A DNA stretch of 64,000 nucleotides, taken from positions 1 to 64,000 of the forward strand of contig JBNLFL010000006.1 in the NCBI GenBank assembly GCA_050305515.1, read 5' to 3'. A model generated the notes under the pieces. The model was not told the DNA's origin. It worked only from the letters and a program-made list of their open reading frames with translations, and did no database searches. The stretch is from JAFGUB01 sp050305515. GTDB taxonomy: Bacteria > Campylobacterota > Campylobacteria > Campylobacterales > Sulfurimonadaceae. This document shows positions 25,174 to 35,326 of the stretch, in pieces (positions within the stretch are counted from its first letter, which is position 1; the number at the start of each line of letters is the position of its first letter). A program made the translations under genes and the position numbers.

Positions 25174-25531
25174 TGAAGTATATTAATACTTTTATTTGGT
25201 TTTCTAAGTCAAATAAAGTGGTACAAACTTCAACAAATAAAGCGCACACTATTGAAAAAACAGATAACAAAATCCTCTTTTGTATAGTCTCAATTTTTGC
25301 CAATAACTCTTTTGTCAAATATAATGCAAAAAGAATAAGAGCACTACCTACAATTATCTGCAAGAAGCCATTATCAAAATACACACTCAAACTTGCAATC
25401 GCAGGTACTCCAATACATACATCCAATGCAGAGCTTCTGTTGAGACCTTTTTTTTGTAAAAATATAAAAAAATATAAAAAAAACAGATACAAATATACAA
25501 GAAATGAAATACTAAAAAAGCTAGTTTCCAT
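25109..25531 (-). CDS. Small polytopic membrane protein (possible immunity protein)
   Basis: About 140 residues with four hydrophobic helices (for example FFSISFLVYLYLFFLYFF and ILIYFSVFFMFGLFIQLF). The frame is open to 25597, but the ATG at 25531 (METSFFS) overlaps the stop of the transglutaminase gene by 11 bp, indicating translational coupling. DNA is strongly AT-rich, unlike housekeeping genes. No family recognised. A membrane protein encoded immediately after a large secreted protein with a hydrophobic C-terminus is the arrangement expected for immunity to a membrane-acting toxin; this is a hypothesis. Confidence 0.65.
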   Translation of the reverse strand: METSFFSISFLVYLYLFFLYFFIFLQKKGLNRSSALDVCIGVPAIASLSVYFDNGFLQIIVGSALILFALYLTKELLAKIETIQKRILLSVFSIVCALFVEVCTTLFDLENQIKVLIYFSVFFMFGLFIQLFNPYNFERW

Positions 25532-28500
25532 AACAATTTTCTCTAGGATGTAACCAACCAGCCAGTAAACTGTCAACAGCAACACCAATGGCAGCACCTA
25601 TAGGCATAATGATTTGTGTGATGATGCCCAACCCTGTCGTCGCAGCTTGACCACCCAATAATCTAGTAGCAGAAAATGCTAGCATACCCATTAATAGACC
25701 TCCAATAAAACACTTTACATAAGCCAAAGCCGTTTCTTTACCGTAAACGGTATATAAAGTAATTGCCATTAGTGAAACATACAGAATAATTGCTGCAATA
25801 GCAGCTACTAATAAATGTGCAAAACCAAATGAATATGGTGCTATCCCAGACAATAATGGTGCCCGTGCAAGTGATAATAATAAACCAAGGCCTAATCCTA
25901 AGTAAAACGCCCCATTATCTCCCCCGGATATCATATAAGCCCCAGCCCCACTAAGAGGGTCAATCACAATATACCCACACCCAGACCACCCCGGAACACT
26001 CACATTGTCCGTATGGGTAATGACATATTTGCCTGAATTAACAGCTGATTGTATCTCACCCTGTATTCCGGTATGAATGTTGGGCAGTACCGTGTTAATA
26101 TTGCTGCTATCAATTCTGTAAATGCTCTGACCTGTCTGATTGGCAATCTGGAGTGCTTTGACGGCGCTGATGGCTTGTGTAGGATTGGCCGGATCAGTGT
26201 TGAACATCTGCTCGGGAACCTGATGCTCCAGTGCCGAACCGATGGTGCCCACCTGAACGGTAAAATCCACCATTTTCTGATGGTTGTTATCAAGAGCAGA
26301 AGTTACCATGGTCATGGGAATATCCAGATGAATCCCTCCCGCACTTATGGTTCTGGGCATGCCGTAGAGATAGGTCACTTTGGGTTCATACCCAAAGATA
26401 CCATTAGAAGCCACAAGCCGGGTTCTTGCTTTGGCGGCAAGACCCGCCATCTCGCTTTGGCCCTGAAGTTGTGCAAAGTAGCTGAGACTTCCGGCGTACA
26501 TCATGTCTCCAAGGATCTCCTCTCTCGTGAGTGCGGCAAGTTGTGCCTGATCGCTGGATTCTAACACGTTTTTTGTCTGTTCCAATCTGCTTTGCAAATC
26601 TTTGAGTTTTTGAGGAGAGACGCCCTGGGCAATAACATTGAGCGAGAGGTAGCTTCCTGCTATGGTGGTATGGGTTTCACTTCCCAGACTTCCAATTCCC
26701 GGAACATAAGGCTGCATCATGACATCAAGCTCTTCACCCAGACGCATCTGCTGCGCTTCGAGTACCACACTGCCGTTGACTTTCACCTGGGGAATGACGT
26801 TGATGAGATAGGCCGGAAGGCTTGAGGGAAGTTGACTGACATCAGTGATGTTGCCTTCGGGGATGTAGGAGGCGATAGTATCTTCATCGGCCTGTGTGGC
26901 CGGTTTGAACGAGAGTGTGACACGTTCATTGTTTACTTTGGCGTAAGGAAGGGTGATGTTGGGTGAAAGATCTCCACCGGTTGCCAGAAGATAGGCGTAA
27001 TCGTAACTGTTGCTCCCCTGCATGGAGATGCTAACGCGCTGCTGCAGGGATGCGGGTACTTTGGCGTAGCGGGCTCCGGTAGCAACAATGGGATTGGGCA
27101 GGGAGGAAGGAAGTGTGGAATACTCCTCTATAATGGTCTGTGCCCCACCAATGACGTCAAGCACACTCGGATCGGTCATGTTGTTTTCAATATAGCTTTC
27201 AAGATTGCCCTGTGCCTGAGTAAGCGCGTTTTCCAGCGCAGAGGTGTCAATGCTTTTGATAGCCCCGGTGGTTTCGTTGATCTCTGCGGAAGCAAGCAGG
27301 TTGTTTACCAGTGCTTCGGTATCGATACCGCTTACATGTAAAGCATCAATTCCTTCCTGATAGGTGTACTGCTTAAAGCTCGGATCACATGCGGCCCAGC
27401 TGTCGGCATTGAAGTTCCTGGCTCCGCGTGAAGGATAGAAGTCGGTCGCGGCTTCGACCCAGATATGCTCCATTTGGACGTCAGTGACACCGCCGCCTCC
27501 CATCATGGCCGCCATGGGAATGCCTGCCGAAGCAGCGTAGGTCATAGCGGCGTTGATATCTTCAAATCCTCCGGCCCAGTTTTTGAATTTCTCTGCGGGA
27601 ACGGTAATGGTGCCGTGCACGTAACGTGCGGGAATTTTTGAAGCTCTAAAGAGGGCAATAGTAAGCGTTGCGATGTCAAAGGCGTTACCGCGCAGGGTCT
27701 CCAGTGTAAGCTGGGCATTTTGCGAAGAGCCCCATGAGGGAATCCATGTGATATTGTTGCGCACCCAGTGGAAGATCTTTACCGCGTCGTAGCCGAGTTC
27801 GGCGGCTTTGGCTTTAATGGCGTCACTCAGGACGATCTCGTCGCTTTCACCAAGATAGGCCGGATCGTCGGCTCCGGGAAGGGTGTTGTAGTTCAGATCG
27901 CCCAGTGCCGCGTAATGTTGGAGTGGATTGCCGGTGTATCCCGAAAGGGTAAAATCGGCTTTGTCACTTTTTGGCGTGTTGTTCGGATTGGGTTTGAGAA
28001 TCTGTGTCGGCATGCGGTTGGGGTTATTATGCTGTTTGCGGCGTTCAAACTGTTCGGTATCGACGCCATCGATGCTAAACTCCACCGTATCGTCGTTTGC
28101 TCCTAGCAGGCGTTTGGCGTAAGACGCGCTTCGTGTCAGAAGGCTGGCGCTGTGCTGTTCGATACTCTCGCGCTGTTTGGCGCGGCTCCATTTCAGATGG
28201 GCCTTGTAATGTTTGAGCATGGCATCATGGCGATCTAGTATCTCCTGCGGCAGGTGGCGTGCTTTGAGATCGGCGGCTACGGCTTCAAACTGTTCGAGCA
28301 CGGCGGCTTCGTCATCACCGATTTCGGTATCGACCGTTTCGAGTTCGGCAACGGCTCTGGAACGGGCCTCATCATCAAGTTCCATGGTGTCGAGCAGTGC
28401 CATCAGCCGTTGTGCATGTTCGAGATTTTCGCTCATCCGGTCACTGCTTTTGGCCTTATGTGCTTCGCTCTGCGCATCGATGGCCTTGACACCTGCGGCA

Positions 28501-28634
28501 AAAGCAGGTGTGGTAAAGACGTTACATGTAAGAATAAAAGCCAGAATCAAAGTTATGGCTCGCATGGTATGAGAGGCTCTTTTAAAACGTTCAATCATAT
28601 TCATATGTTTTTTCTTTCGGGTCATTATTTGCAT
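25521..28634 (-). CDS. Large exported transglutaminase-fold protein with hydrophobic C-terminus
   Basis: About 1037 residues. An export signal follows a basic N-terminus (MRAITLILAFILTCNVFTTP, then AFA cleavage-like site). Residues about 280-430 form a transglutaminase-like core: EIFHW-type KIFHWVRNNITWIPSWGSSQ, a Asn/Asp-rich loop replacing the usual Cys motif in LRGNAFDIATLTIALFRASK, ARYVHGTI, and the His region MEHIWVEAATDFYPSRGARN. The catalytic Cys is not obvious (Asn-Ala at its expected place), so activity is doubtful. After a long beta-rich region comes GYIVIDPLSGAGAYMISGGD, then about 130 residues with several membrane helices. The start at 28634 has AAGGAGAG upstream and overlaps the preceding gene by 10 bp. 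Confidence 0.85.
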   Translation of the reverse strand: MQIMTRKKKHMNMIERFKRASHTMRAITLILAFILTCNVFTTPAFAAGVKAIDAQSEAHKAKSSDRMSENLEHAQRLMALLDTMELDDEARSRAVAELETVDTEIGDDEAAVLEQFEAVAADLKARHLPQEILDRHDAMLKHYKAHLKWSRAKQRESIEQHSASLLTRSASYAKRLLGANDDTVEFSIDGVDTEQFERRKQHNNPNRMPTQILKPNPNNTPKSDKADFTLSGYTGNPLQHYAALGDLNYNTLPGADDPAYLGESDEIVLSDAIKAKAAELGYDAVKIFHWVRNNITWIPSWGSSQNAQLTLETLRGNAFDIATLTIALFRASKIPARYVHGTITVPAEKFKNWAGGFEDINAAMTYAASAGIPMAAMMGGGGVTDVQMEHIWVEAATDFYPSRGARNFNADSWAACDPSFKQYTYQEGIDALHVSGIDTEALVNNLLASAEINETTGAIKSIDTSALENALTQAQGNLESYIENNMTDPSVLDVIGGAQTIIEEYSTLPSSLPNPIVATGARYAKVPASLQQRVSISMQGSNSYDYAYLLATGGDLSPNITLPYAKVNNERVTLSFKPATQADEDTIASYIPEGNITDVSQLPSSLPAYLINVIPQVKVNGSVVLEAQQMRLGEELDVMMQPYVPGIGSLGSETHTTIAGSYLSLNVIAQGVSPQKLKDLQSRLEQTKNVLESSDQAQLAALTREEILGDMMYAGSLSYFAQLQGQSEMAGLAAKARTRLVASNGIFGYEPKVTYLYGMPRTISAGGIHLDIPMTMVTSALDNNHQKMVDFTVQVGTIGSALEHQVPEQMFNTDPANPTQAISAVKALQIANQTGQSIYRIDSSNINTVLPNIHTGIQGEIQSAVNSGKYVITHTDNVSVPGWSGCGYIVIDPLSGAGAYMISGGDNGAFYLGLGLGLLLSLARAPLLSGIAPYSFGFAHLLVAAIAAIILYVSLMAITLYTVYGKETALAYVKCFIGGLLMGMLAFSATRLLGGQAATTGLGIITQIIMPIGAAIGVAVDSLLAGWLHPRENCYGN
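27332..27341. repeat. TTACATGTAA palindrome inside transglutaminase gene (copy 1)
   Basis: Coding copy read on the minus strand as Leu-His-Val. The decayed second copy of this region lacks it. Confidence 0.95.
28522..28531. repeat. TTACATGTAA palindrome inside transglutaminase gene (copy 2)
   Basis: Coding copy read on the minus strand as Leu-Thr-Cys within the signal peptide. Confidence 0.95.
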
Positions 28635-31600
28635 AACTTGTTTCTCTCCTTGCATGTATCTTCCGAGTATTGGTAAGCAATAGCTTTTATGGCAAAAGCA
28701 AGTGTTTCGCGTACGGATTCCTGGGTTTTGTCATTTGTAAGTCTGTCTGCTGCCAGACGGGCGTAATGAAGCGCCATATTCCACTTGTTTCTGGATGCAT
28801 AGCTTATGGCTTTTTCGACATATTTGTACTCGATAGAGCGGTGTTCAAGTTGTGTCAGTACGGTTTCAAGCGTTGGCAGCGGTGTCACTTCAATATAGCG
28901 GCGCAGCGTATCGTGCAGCATCAGGTCAGGTGTTTCGCCTATATAAATTGAACTTTCAAGATCAAATCCTGCGGCTTCTTCACCAAGAGCCATCCAGATA
29001 CGCTGTGTTTGCGTTTCATTTTCTTTAAGATCAAAAGGTGCTTCGAGGCTACCTTCGTTGTTGAGCTGCATGTTGTCCGTCTCTATGAAACTGACGTCGC
29101 TGGTGAAAAGTTGGCTTTTTGTCATTCCGGCAGTGGCAATTCCCTGATTGTTCAGGGTCAGATCCATACCGATTGTGGAGATAGGATATGTCACAGTATC
29201 GGACGAATCGGAAATCGCCTCAAGCGATTCGAGCAGCAATGTTTCTGCCTCACTGTTTTGCATGGCGTACAGCAGGGCATCAAAGGCGATAAAGCGGGTA
29301 TGCCCTTTATGGTAATCATAACGGGTTATTGCCGGATAGGTCGTATCGCTACAGACAAGACATCTTTTCTTTGTCTGTTTGCCAAATATGCCAAGAGACT
29401 CAGCGCCACTGAGTGTTATTTTCAACTTGTCGTCATCGAGATCGAGCGGCAGTGTGGTATTGTTCTCCATAGTAAGCGTATCGATGTGAATCAGCTTTCC
29501 TCTGTAGTCGACTCCAAGAATCTCGAACAGATGATGATTGCGGCTGTCATGACTTCCCGAAATCAGTAGCCCTTCACCTCTGAATACGGCCTCTCTGAGT
29601 TCTGTCTGCAAATCTACCGGGAGTATATGCTGCTCGCTGAAAATAGCATAAGCGCCATACATACCGCTTCGAAATTCACACTCAAAGGCGTTGTCGTCGG
29701 TAACGATTGTATACGAGAAGCCATAGGTATCGAGAAGTGCTTTAAGGTATGCTTTCTGGCTCTCAAGATCGGCAGCGTTTATCGGTCCGTAGGTATCGCC
29801 CTTTTTGCACAGTGCTTTGTCATCAAGTAATATCAGTAATCGTTTGGCGGCACCTGGTTTGATCTCCGGTATAACCTTGATAGGAGGTACGGTGATCTGG
29901 AACGATGCATAGCCGAGGGTCACCCATTCGTTGTTATCTTGTGCCTGTAATACACAGGCATAATCGCCAGCAGCCAGTGAATCAGTCTCAATGTCACGCA
30001 TATAGGTCAGTGAGGCATTGGCATCAAGAGAGAGCATTTGGTCTGTCTGATTGACGGAACTGTTGGTATCAATAGCAATCAGTAATTGACGTATGGGTTG
30101 ATTGCTTAGCGGTGAGAAACTGAAGTTGTAGAGCAGATCGTTGCACTGTTGCGGTTCACCCTGTTCAATGCTTGCATAGGCCACGTTGACTTCGCCTATG
30201 AGTGATTTTGAAATTTCAGCGGCGACTTCAAAAGTAGTTGCAGCACTATCAAGCAGTGTACCGTCTACGGTATACAGGTAGGCTTGCACGTCATACGTTC
30301 CGACAGGAGCATTCTTGAGCTGTAGTGGTTCAATGAAGTTACGGCTGCCCTGTGGCGTCATCTCGGCTACTGGAAGTATTGTTGAGAGCGCTGTAACACT
30401 GCTTGAGCTGTGAGTAACGTTAAGTTCCACGTATGTTCCCGTAAGAACGGTATTGGTAGAGAGATTTTGTATCAGGTGTTCAAGTTCTACACTGTCATTG
30501 GTATGATAAATCGGATGGTCCGTCTCTACACGTAGCATTGCCAGTGATCCCGAAGCACTGCTTGAGACAATGTTGAAGGTGGCGGTGTCGCTGTCAATAA
30601 TTTGGCCTTCATTGTCATAGAGTGTACCTACCAGGAAATAGGTACCTGCCATCAATATTCCGGAATTATATGGTTGTATGGCATTATAAGTACTTCCAGC
30701 AGAGAGAATCCCCGGATTGAGCAAATCAAATGCGGTGACTTCGCTATTGTTAGCATCTACAATCCGAAGCTTCGCAGAAAGTTCATAATTTTGCTGTCCC
30801 GGATTGGTTATCAGAGTAGAAAGGTTGATATCTTCGTATGCGCCATAAAACGGTTTATCGGTTGCCACGCTGATCGTACCGAGGACATTGGAGGCGTTAT
30901 TAGAAATTTCCAATCTGTTGTTTGCTTCGTTACATTCATTAATTTTGCCGTCATAGTCAACAATGGCAACAATGGTATTTTGGTCGATGTTCTCAATTCC
31001 TTCAAGAGTAACATCACTATACGTGTTGTTCTCCAGCGCCTCAACATTGACCGTACCAAGCAGTACACCACCATTGGAAGGGTCACCCGTGAAAAAGTGT
31101 ACCTGGGTTTCTGAAGCCGTAATGGCTCCTCCGTTACCTACACGTACACTAAGTGTGTAGTTGTTGATGTTATCGTGCAGGTGTAGCAGCGACAGGCTCA
31201 AATCCGGAGTTGCTAAAGGATCGCGATCTAAAAAGGTATTGAGACGATAGGTATTGTGTGTCAGCCATGAGGGCGTTTCATATTGCGGAACGGTACCGTC
31301 GTCGTTGATGTTGTTGATATGGTAGCTGTGCTGGTTCCAGATAGCGCGGGTGGGCATCCAAGTATCGTTGGCGTCTTCGAGGACGCGGATTCCATGATAA
31401 CTCCCCCAAGCATAATCATTAGCTGCAATTACAATTTCTGCCGAACCATCATTGTCAACATCTGCAACAACAGGATATTCCCATATAGTACCGGATGGAT
31501 TCGGTAAGCTATAAAGTACCTTACCGGTCGATCCTTCATAAATTCTAAAGGTGTGCTCATCCGCATATAAGATTTCTGCTTTTCCATCACCCTCAAAATC

Positions 31601-34600
31601 GAATACTGTTGAACCTGTAGATGCTGATGAATAATCTTGAGTTGAAATTAGCCATTTTATACTGCCATCATCTTCAAAGACAACATAATAATATCTACCA
31701 GCAATTCCAATTTCTGGTTTGCCATCTCCATCCATATCGGCAACAATTGGAGCAGCGCCGCCGCCTCCTGGTATCGCTACAGGTCCCCAAATAAGATTTC
31801 CATCATGTGATAATAAAGATACCTGAGCATTTCCAATCCTTACAAGCTCAGGATAAGTATCATCATTAAAGTTGCCAATAGCATAGTTGCCCGCTAAAGA
31901 CGTACTCCATAAAATCGAACCATTCGTATCATAAGCTGTATTACCAGAAATAACTTCTAAAGCTGCATCATCATCAAGATTTAGCACAATCGGTATTCCT
32001 GAAGCTCTAAAACTCCAAAGTCTTTCACCAATGTTACTGAAGACACCATCAATATATAGGATTTCAGGAGTTCCATCATTATTTAAATCAGCGATAGCAG
32101 GTTCTCCATTACCTGAACCAGTAGTGTTTTCCCATTTTAAGCTACCGTCACTATTGTATGCCATCAGTCCGTTGTGGGAGCCCTTGCCAACGACTATGTC
32201 TATTTTTCCATCATTGTCAATATCCGCTATAGCCGGAGCATTAGCAGCGGTAACTCCTGAGATGTTTTTTACTTCAGAGCCGTCATCTCCTCTTACGATA
32301 TGCAGAACTCCATAACCATTGTAAGAACCACCGGAAAACGAGGTGAACAAAATGTAGGGAGTGTCTTTTTGATTGATTTCACTATCATTATTGTCATCAT
32401 ATAGCCTGCCAACGATAGGAGTACTCATTACTTGACGATAACTGGTTGAAGGGGCTGTTCCATCCCAATGCCATTTAACAACAGGGTTAAGATTACCAAT
32501 TGCTATAGGTTGATTCCGACAATTACTTGATGATGAGAGGATATTGTTGGTTTCATCCAGTTCTATAACATTGAGGCCCGAATCAATCATCACCGATATC
32601 GGAGCATCTCTAAACGGTGCAATGGCTGATACAGCTATGACCGTACTACTGGTTTCGTCAACACCCAGTGTGTCGGTGTAAGTATGTTCTCCCAGCCAGA
32701 TGTCATCTAAAGTGTAGTTGCCATCGTTGTTACTGTCGTAAAATGCTGTAAATGTTATTGGGGTTTCTACTGCTACATTGCCTATGTTTACAAATGTTAC
32801 CGTAATGGTTCCATTGAGTTCTAATGTTTGCGGGTTGGTAGCGGTATTGTTGACATCAATGTTTGCTACTTTCAAATCAGGTAACATCACAAGGGCTTCT
32901 TCAGGGCGAAGACGAATCTGACCAATATTAAGGTGCTCCGTCGGGTTGAGTACGATCAGCAGGTTCGATCCGACAAATTCCTCTTTGGTGACGGTGATAT
33001 TGACATCTGCCGTTGTAATACCGCTTAAGCTGAATTTTCCTTCCGCATTGCTTGTCATATGTTCTGTAAAACCGTTGTAATCAACTTGTATATCCGCATC
33101 AGCAATCGGTTCATTGGTTCTTGAATTGACAATCACCCCTTCCAATGAAGCGGTATTCTCTTCCAGTGGCGGGGTAGAGGCATTGACATACATTTTCGGT
33201 GAAAGATTGACGAACGAGCTTTCTGAAAGATAGACTTCAAATACAAGACTCTGATAACCGCTTTTTTGAAACGACATCTCTTGTTTTCCATAAGTAGTAA
33301 TGGCCATATCGTAACTGCCGTTACTATCTGAAATACCAGCAACATTGCCGTTTAGCGCGATTTCGACTCCTTCAAGCGCCGCGCCCGTATCACCATCAAA
33401 AATAGTGCCGATTACAGTGGCGCCAACGCGATCAAGCGATGCTGAAAAATTGATTTGCAGACTTTCATTGACATCAACTTCAATATACGCACTTTTATAT
33501 CCTTCTTTGGAAACCAGCACTTCAATAGAACCAATGTTCAAAGGCTCGATTCTATAATAACCGCTGGCATCACTCATGGTATGGACAACACTACTGCCTG
33601 TAATGTTGATATCAACACCCTCAAGGATGTCACCATTGACAGCGTCGGTGATAAATCCGAAGATTGAGGGGTTGGCTGCCGGTGTTGGATAAGTAGACGG
33701 AGGTGTCGTACTTATAGGATAGAGATTGATATTAAACTGCATGTTGGCATTTGCAATGACATCAAACGTTGTTTCATAAGAGTGATAACCATCGACGCTA
33801 ATGAACATTGTAGTCGCACCTGCATTGAGTTCATTAAAGCGGTATTGCCCTGTCGTATCACTTTGGACGGTTGCATTGTTGACACCTTCAAGTGTAAGGG
33901 TGACGTTTGCAAGAATTGCATTGGTTGTAGCATCACTCACTGTTCCAAACAGTGTCGTAAGATTTCCGCTAACCGGTAAGGCACTTTTTATTTGAAGTTT
34001 TGGTGAAAAAATGGCTAAGGCACCCACTCCCAATGTTGCAGATGTCGAAGCGGGTTGATAACCCTCAGCTGTAACCGTAACTGCATAGGTTCCCGGAGTG
34101 ATGCCATTGATTTGGTAGCTGCCATCTTCAAGTGAATAGGTTTGAATGCTGCCAATTTCAATCAATGCACCGGAGATTGGACGCGAAGTGACGGAATCAG
34201 TAACAACACCTTTAATAATGCTTGTTGTAGCTCCAGCTTCAACAGGAGAAATTTTAATAATTCCAAAGTCTGCAGTTTCACCTTGTGAAAGCATAAAAGT
34301 AGCACTCACCGACTGATAATCTTGAAACGTAATCTGAAGTTGATAGGAGCCTAGCTCAAGTGCATCAATGGAGAACTTTCCATTATCGTCCGTCACTGTA
34401 TTATGTGAAGTACTACTTGTGATGGAAATAGCAACATTTTGTAAAGGTGCAAGCGTTTGTGCATCGACAACAATACCTTTTATACTTCCAAGATCAGGAT
34501 TAGGCACCGGTGAAGCAGTAAACGAAATAGCTTGTAAAAGCAGTGCCGTCGTATAGGGGTCATGCTCCCAACTGCCGTCAGACTGCTGCAAAAGCGTAAT

Positions 34601-35326
34601 TGTGTCAATACTTCCCTGAATACGCTCGATGCTATCGTACATGGGTGCAAGTGCGATAAGGACTCTGGCACTTTGATGCAATTCGCCCCAGAGATTATTA
34701 CTTTGTTTGCTCTCAAGATAGAGTTTCGCTTTTTCAAGTTGGGTTGAGAGGTTATACTGGTTGCGGTAGAGCCAAAGTGCTCGTAATGCCAATGCTGTAG
34801 TATAAATTGATCCGGTCTGATCCCGTTCTCCCCAGCTACCGTCCGTATGCTGCCTGTTGATCAAGAATGAGATGGCATTACGGGAAACGGTTGTTTCTGC
34901 GGTGTTGTACAGAACCTCAAGCGAGAGAGCCGTATCAAGTACCGTACTGTCGAAGCCCGGTAATTCTCCAAATCCGCCGTCAATGTTGGCATTTTTCAAA
35001 AGTGCCTGAAGCGTGTTGGTTGGGTCGATTCCATATAAGGTTTTCACTGCAAGTTGACTACAGAGAATTTCCGTGTTATTGGCATCCATGCTGTTGAGAT
35101 ATGCCAATGCTTCATTGAGGAATACTGAATCCAGTGTCAATGAATTGCTTTGCGCACTTTTTAAAACTTCGACGATGCTTTGAAATTGAGTAGCGACACG
35201 GCTTTGCGTATAAGCCGTGGCATCTGTCTCATGAAATTGCTCCAGATAGGCAGCTCCCTGAGAATTGGCAGAGAGATACGGTATCAGCAGCAATAGCCAG
35301 GTAAGAAGAACAAGAAGGTGTTTCAT
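28625..35326 (-). CDS. Giant multidomain secreted protein (cyclase-like repeats, carboxypeptidase-regulatory, CARDB, FG-GAP)
   Basis: About 2233 residues, starting at ATG 35326 (signal peptide KHLLVLLTWLLLLIPYLS; GGAG upstream). Domain order by approximate residue: 30-275 terpene-cyclase/prenyltransferase-like helical repeats (DGSWGERDQTGSIYTTALAL); 275-790 six carboxypeptidase-regulatory-like beta sandwiches (GVVTDSVTSRPISGALIEI and similar); 810-940 a CARDB domain; 1000-1340 five or more FG-GAP/VCBS-type calcium loops (DIDNDGKIDIVVG, DMDGDGKPEIGIA, DVDNDGSAEIVIA); 1365-1800 further CARDB-like sandwiches; 1820-1950 a ThuA/glutamine-amidotransferase-like segment (RLLILLDDKALCKKGDTYG); then an unassigned C-terminus. 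Likely a cell-surface adhesive or scaffold protein co-expressed with the transglutaminase-fold protein. Confidence 0.88.
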   Translation of the reverse strand: MKHLLVLLTWLLLLIPYLSANSQGAAYLEQFHETDATAYTQSRVATQFQSIVEVLKSAQSNSLTLDSVFLNEALAYLNSMDANNTEILCSQLAVKTLYGIDPTNTLQALLKNANIDGGFGELPGFDSTVLDTALSLEVLYNTAETTVSRNAISFLINRQHTDGSWGERDQTGSIYTTALALRALWLYRNQYNLSTQLEKAKLYLESKQSNNLWGELHQSARVLIALAPMYDSIERIQGSIDTITLLQQSDGSWEHDPYTTALLLQAISFTASPVPNPDLGSIKGIVVDAQTLAPLQNVAISITSSTSHNTVTDDNGKFSIDALELGSYQLQITFQDYQSVSATFMLSQGETADFGIIKISPVEAGATTSIIKGVVTDSVTSRPISGALIEIGSIQTYSLEDGSYQINGITPGTYAVTVTAEGYQPASTSATLGVGALAIFSPKLQIKSALPVSGNLTTLFGTVSDATTNAILANVTLTLEGVNNATVQSDTTGQYRFNELNAGATTMFISVDGYHSYETTFDVIANANMQFNINLYPISTTPPSTYPTPAANPSIFGFITDAVNGDILEGVDINITGSSVVHTMSDASGYYRIEPLNIGSIEVLVSKEGYKSAYIEVDVNESLQINFSASLDRVGATVIGTIFDGDTGAALEGVEIALNGNVAGISDSNGSYDMAITTYGKQEMSFQKSGYQSLVFEVYLSESSFVNLSPKMYVNASTPPLEENTASLEGVIVNSRTNEPIADADIQVDYNGFTEHMTSNAEGKFSLSGITTADVNITVTKEEFVGSNLLIVLNPTEHLNIGQIRLRPEEALVMLPDLKVANIDVNNTATNPQTLELNGTITVTFVNIGNVAVETPITFTAFYDSNNDGNYTLDDIWLGEHTYTDTLGVDETSSTVIAVSAIAPFRDAPISVMIDSGLNVIELDETNNILSSSSNCRNQPIAIGNLNPVVKWHWDGTAPSTSYRQVMSTPIVGRLYDDNNDSEINQKDTPYILFTSFSGGSYNGYGVLHIVRGDDGSEVKNISGVTAANAPAIADIDNDGKIDIVVGKGSHNGLMAYNSDGSLKWENTTGSGNGEPAIADLNNDGTPEILYIDGVFSNIGERLWSFRASGIPIVLNLDDDAALEVISGNTAYDTNGSILWSTSLAGNYAIGNFNDDTYPELVRIGNAQVSLLSHDGNLIWGPVAIPGGGGAAPIVADMDGDGKPEIGIAGRYYYVVFEDDGSIKWLISTQDYSSASTGSTVFDFEGDGKAEILYADEHTFRIYEGSTGKVLYSLPNPSGTIWEYPVVADVDNDGSAEIVIAANDYAWGSYHGIRVLEDANDTWMPTRAIWNQHSYHINNINDDGTVPQYETPSWLTHNTYRLNTFLDRDPLATPDLSLSLLHLHDNINNYTLSVRVGNGGAITASETQVHFFTGDPSNGGVLLGTVNVEALENNTYSDVTLEGIENIDQNTIVAIVDYDGKINECNEANNRLEISNNASNVLGTISVATDKPFYGAYEDINLSTLITNPGQQNYELSAKLRIVDANNSEVTAFDLLNPGILSAGSTYNAIQPYNSGILMAGTYFLVGTLYDNEGQIIDSDTATFNIVSSSASGSLAMLRVETDHPIYHTNDSVELEHLIQNLSTNTVLTGTYVELNVTHSSSSVTALSTILPVAEMTPQGSRNFIEPLQLKNAPVGTYDVQAYLYTVDGTLLDSAATTFEVAAEISKSLIGEVNVAYASIEQGEPQQCNDLLYNFSFSPLSNQPIRQLLIAIDTNSSVNQTDQMLSLDANASLTYMRDIETDSLAAGDYACVLQAQDNNEWVTLGYASFQITVPPIKVIPEIKPGAAKRLLILLDDKALCKKGDTYGPINAADLESQKAYLKALLDTYGFSYTIVTDDNAFECEFRSGMYGAYAIFSEQHILPVDLQTELREAVFRGEGLLISGSHDSRNHHLFEILGVDYRGKLIHIDTLTMENNTTLPLDLDDDKLKITLSGAESLGIFGKQTKKRCLVCSDTTYPAITRYDYHKGHTRFIAFDALLYAMQNSEAETLLLESLEAISDSSDTVTYPISTIGMDLTLNNQGIATAGMTKSQLFTSDVSFIETDNMQLNNEGSLEAPFDLKENETQTQRIWMALGEEAAGFDLESSIYIGETPDLMLHDTLRRYIEVTPLPTLETVLTQLEHRSIEYKYVEKAISYASRNKWNMALHYARLAADRLTNDKTQESVRETLAFAIKAIAYQYSEDTCKERNKLCK

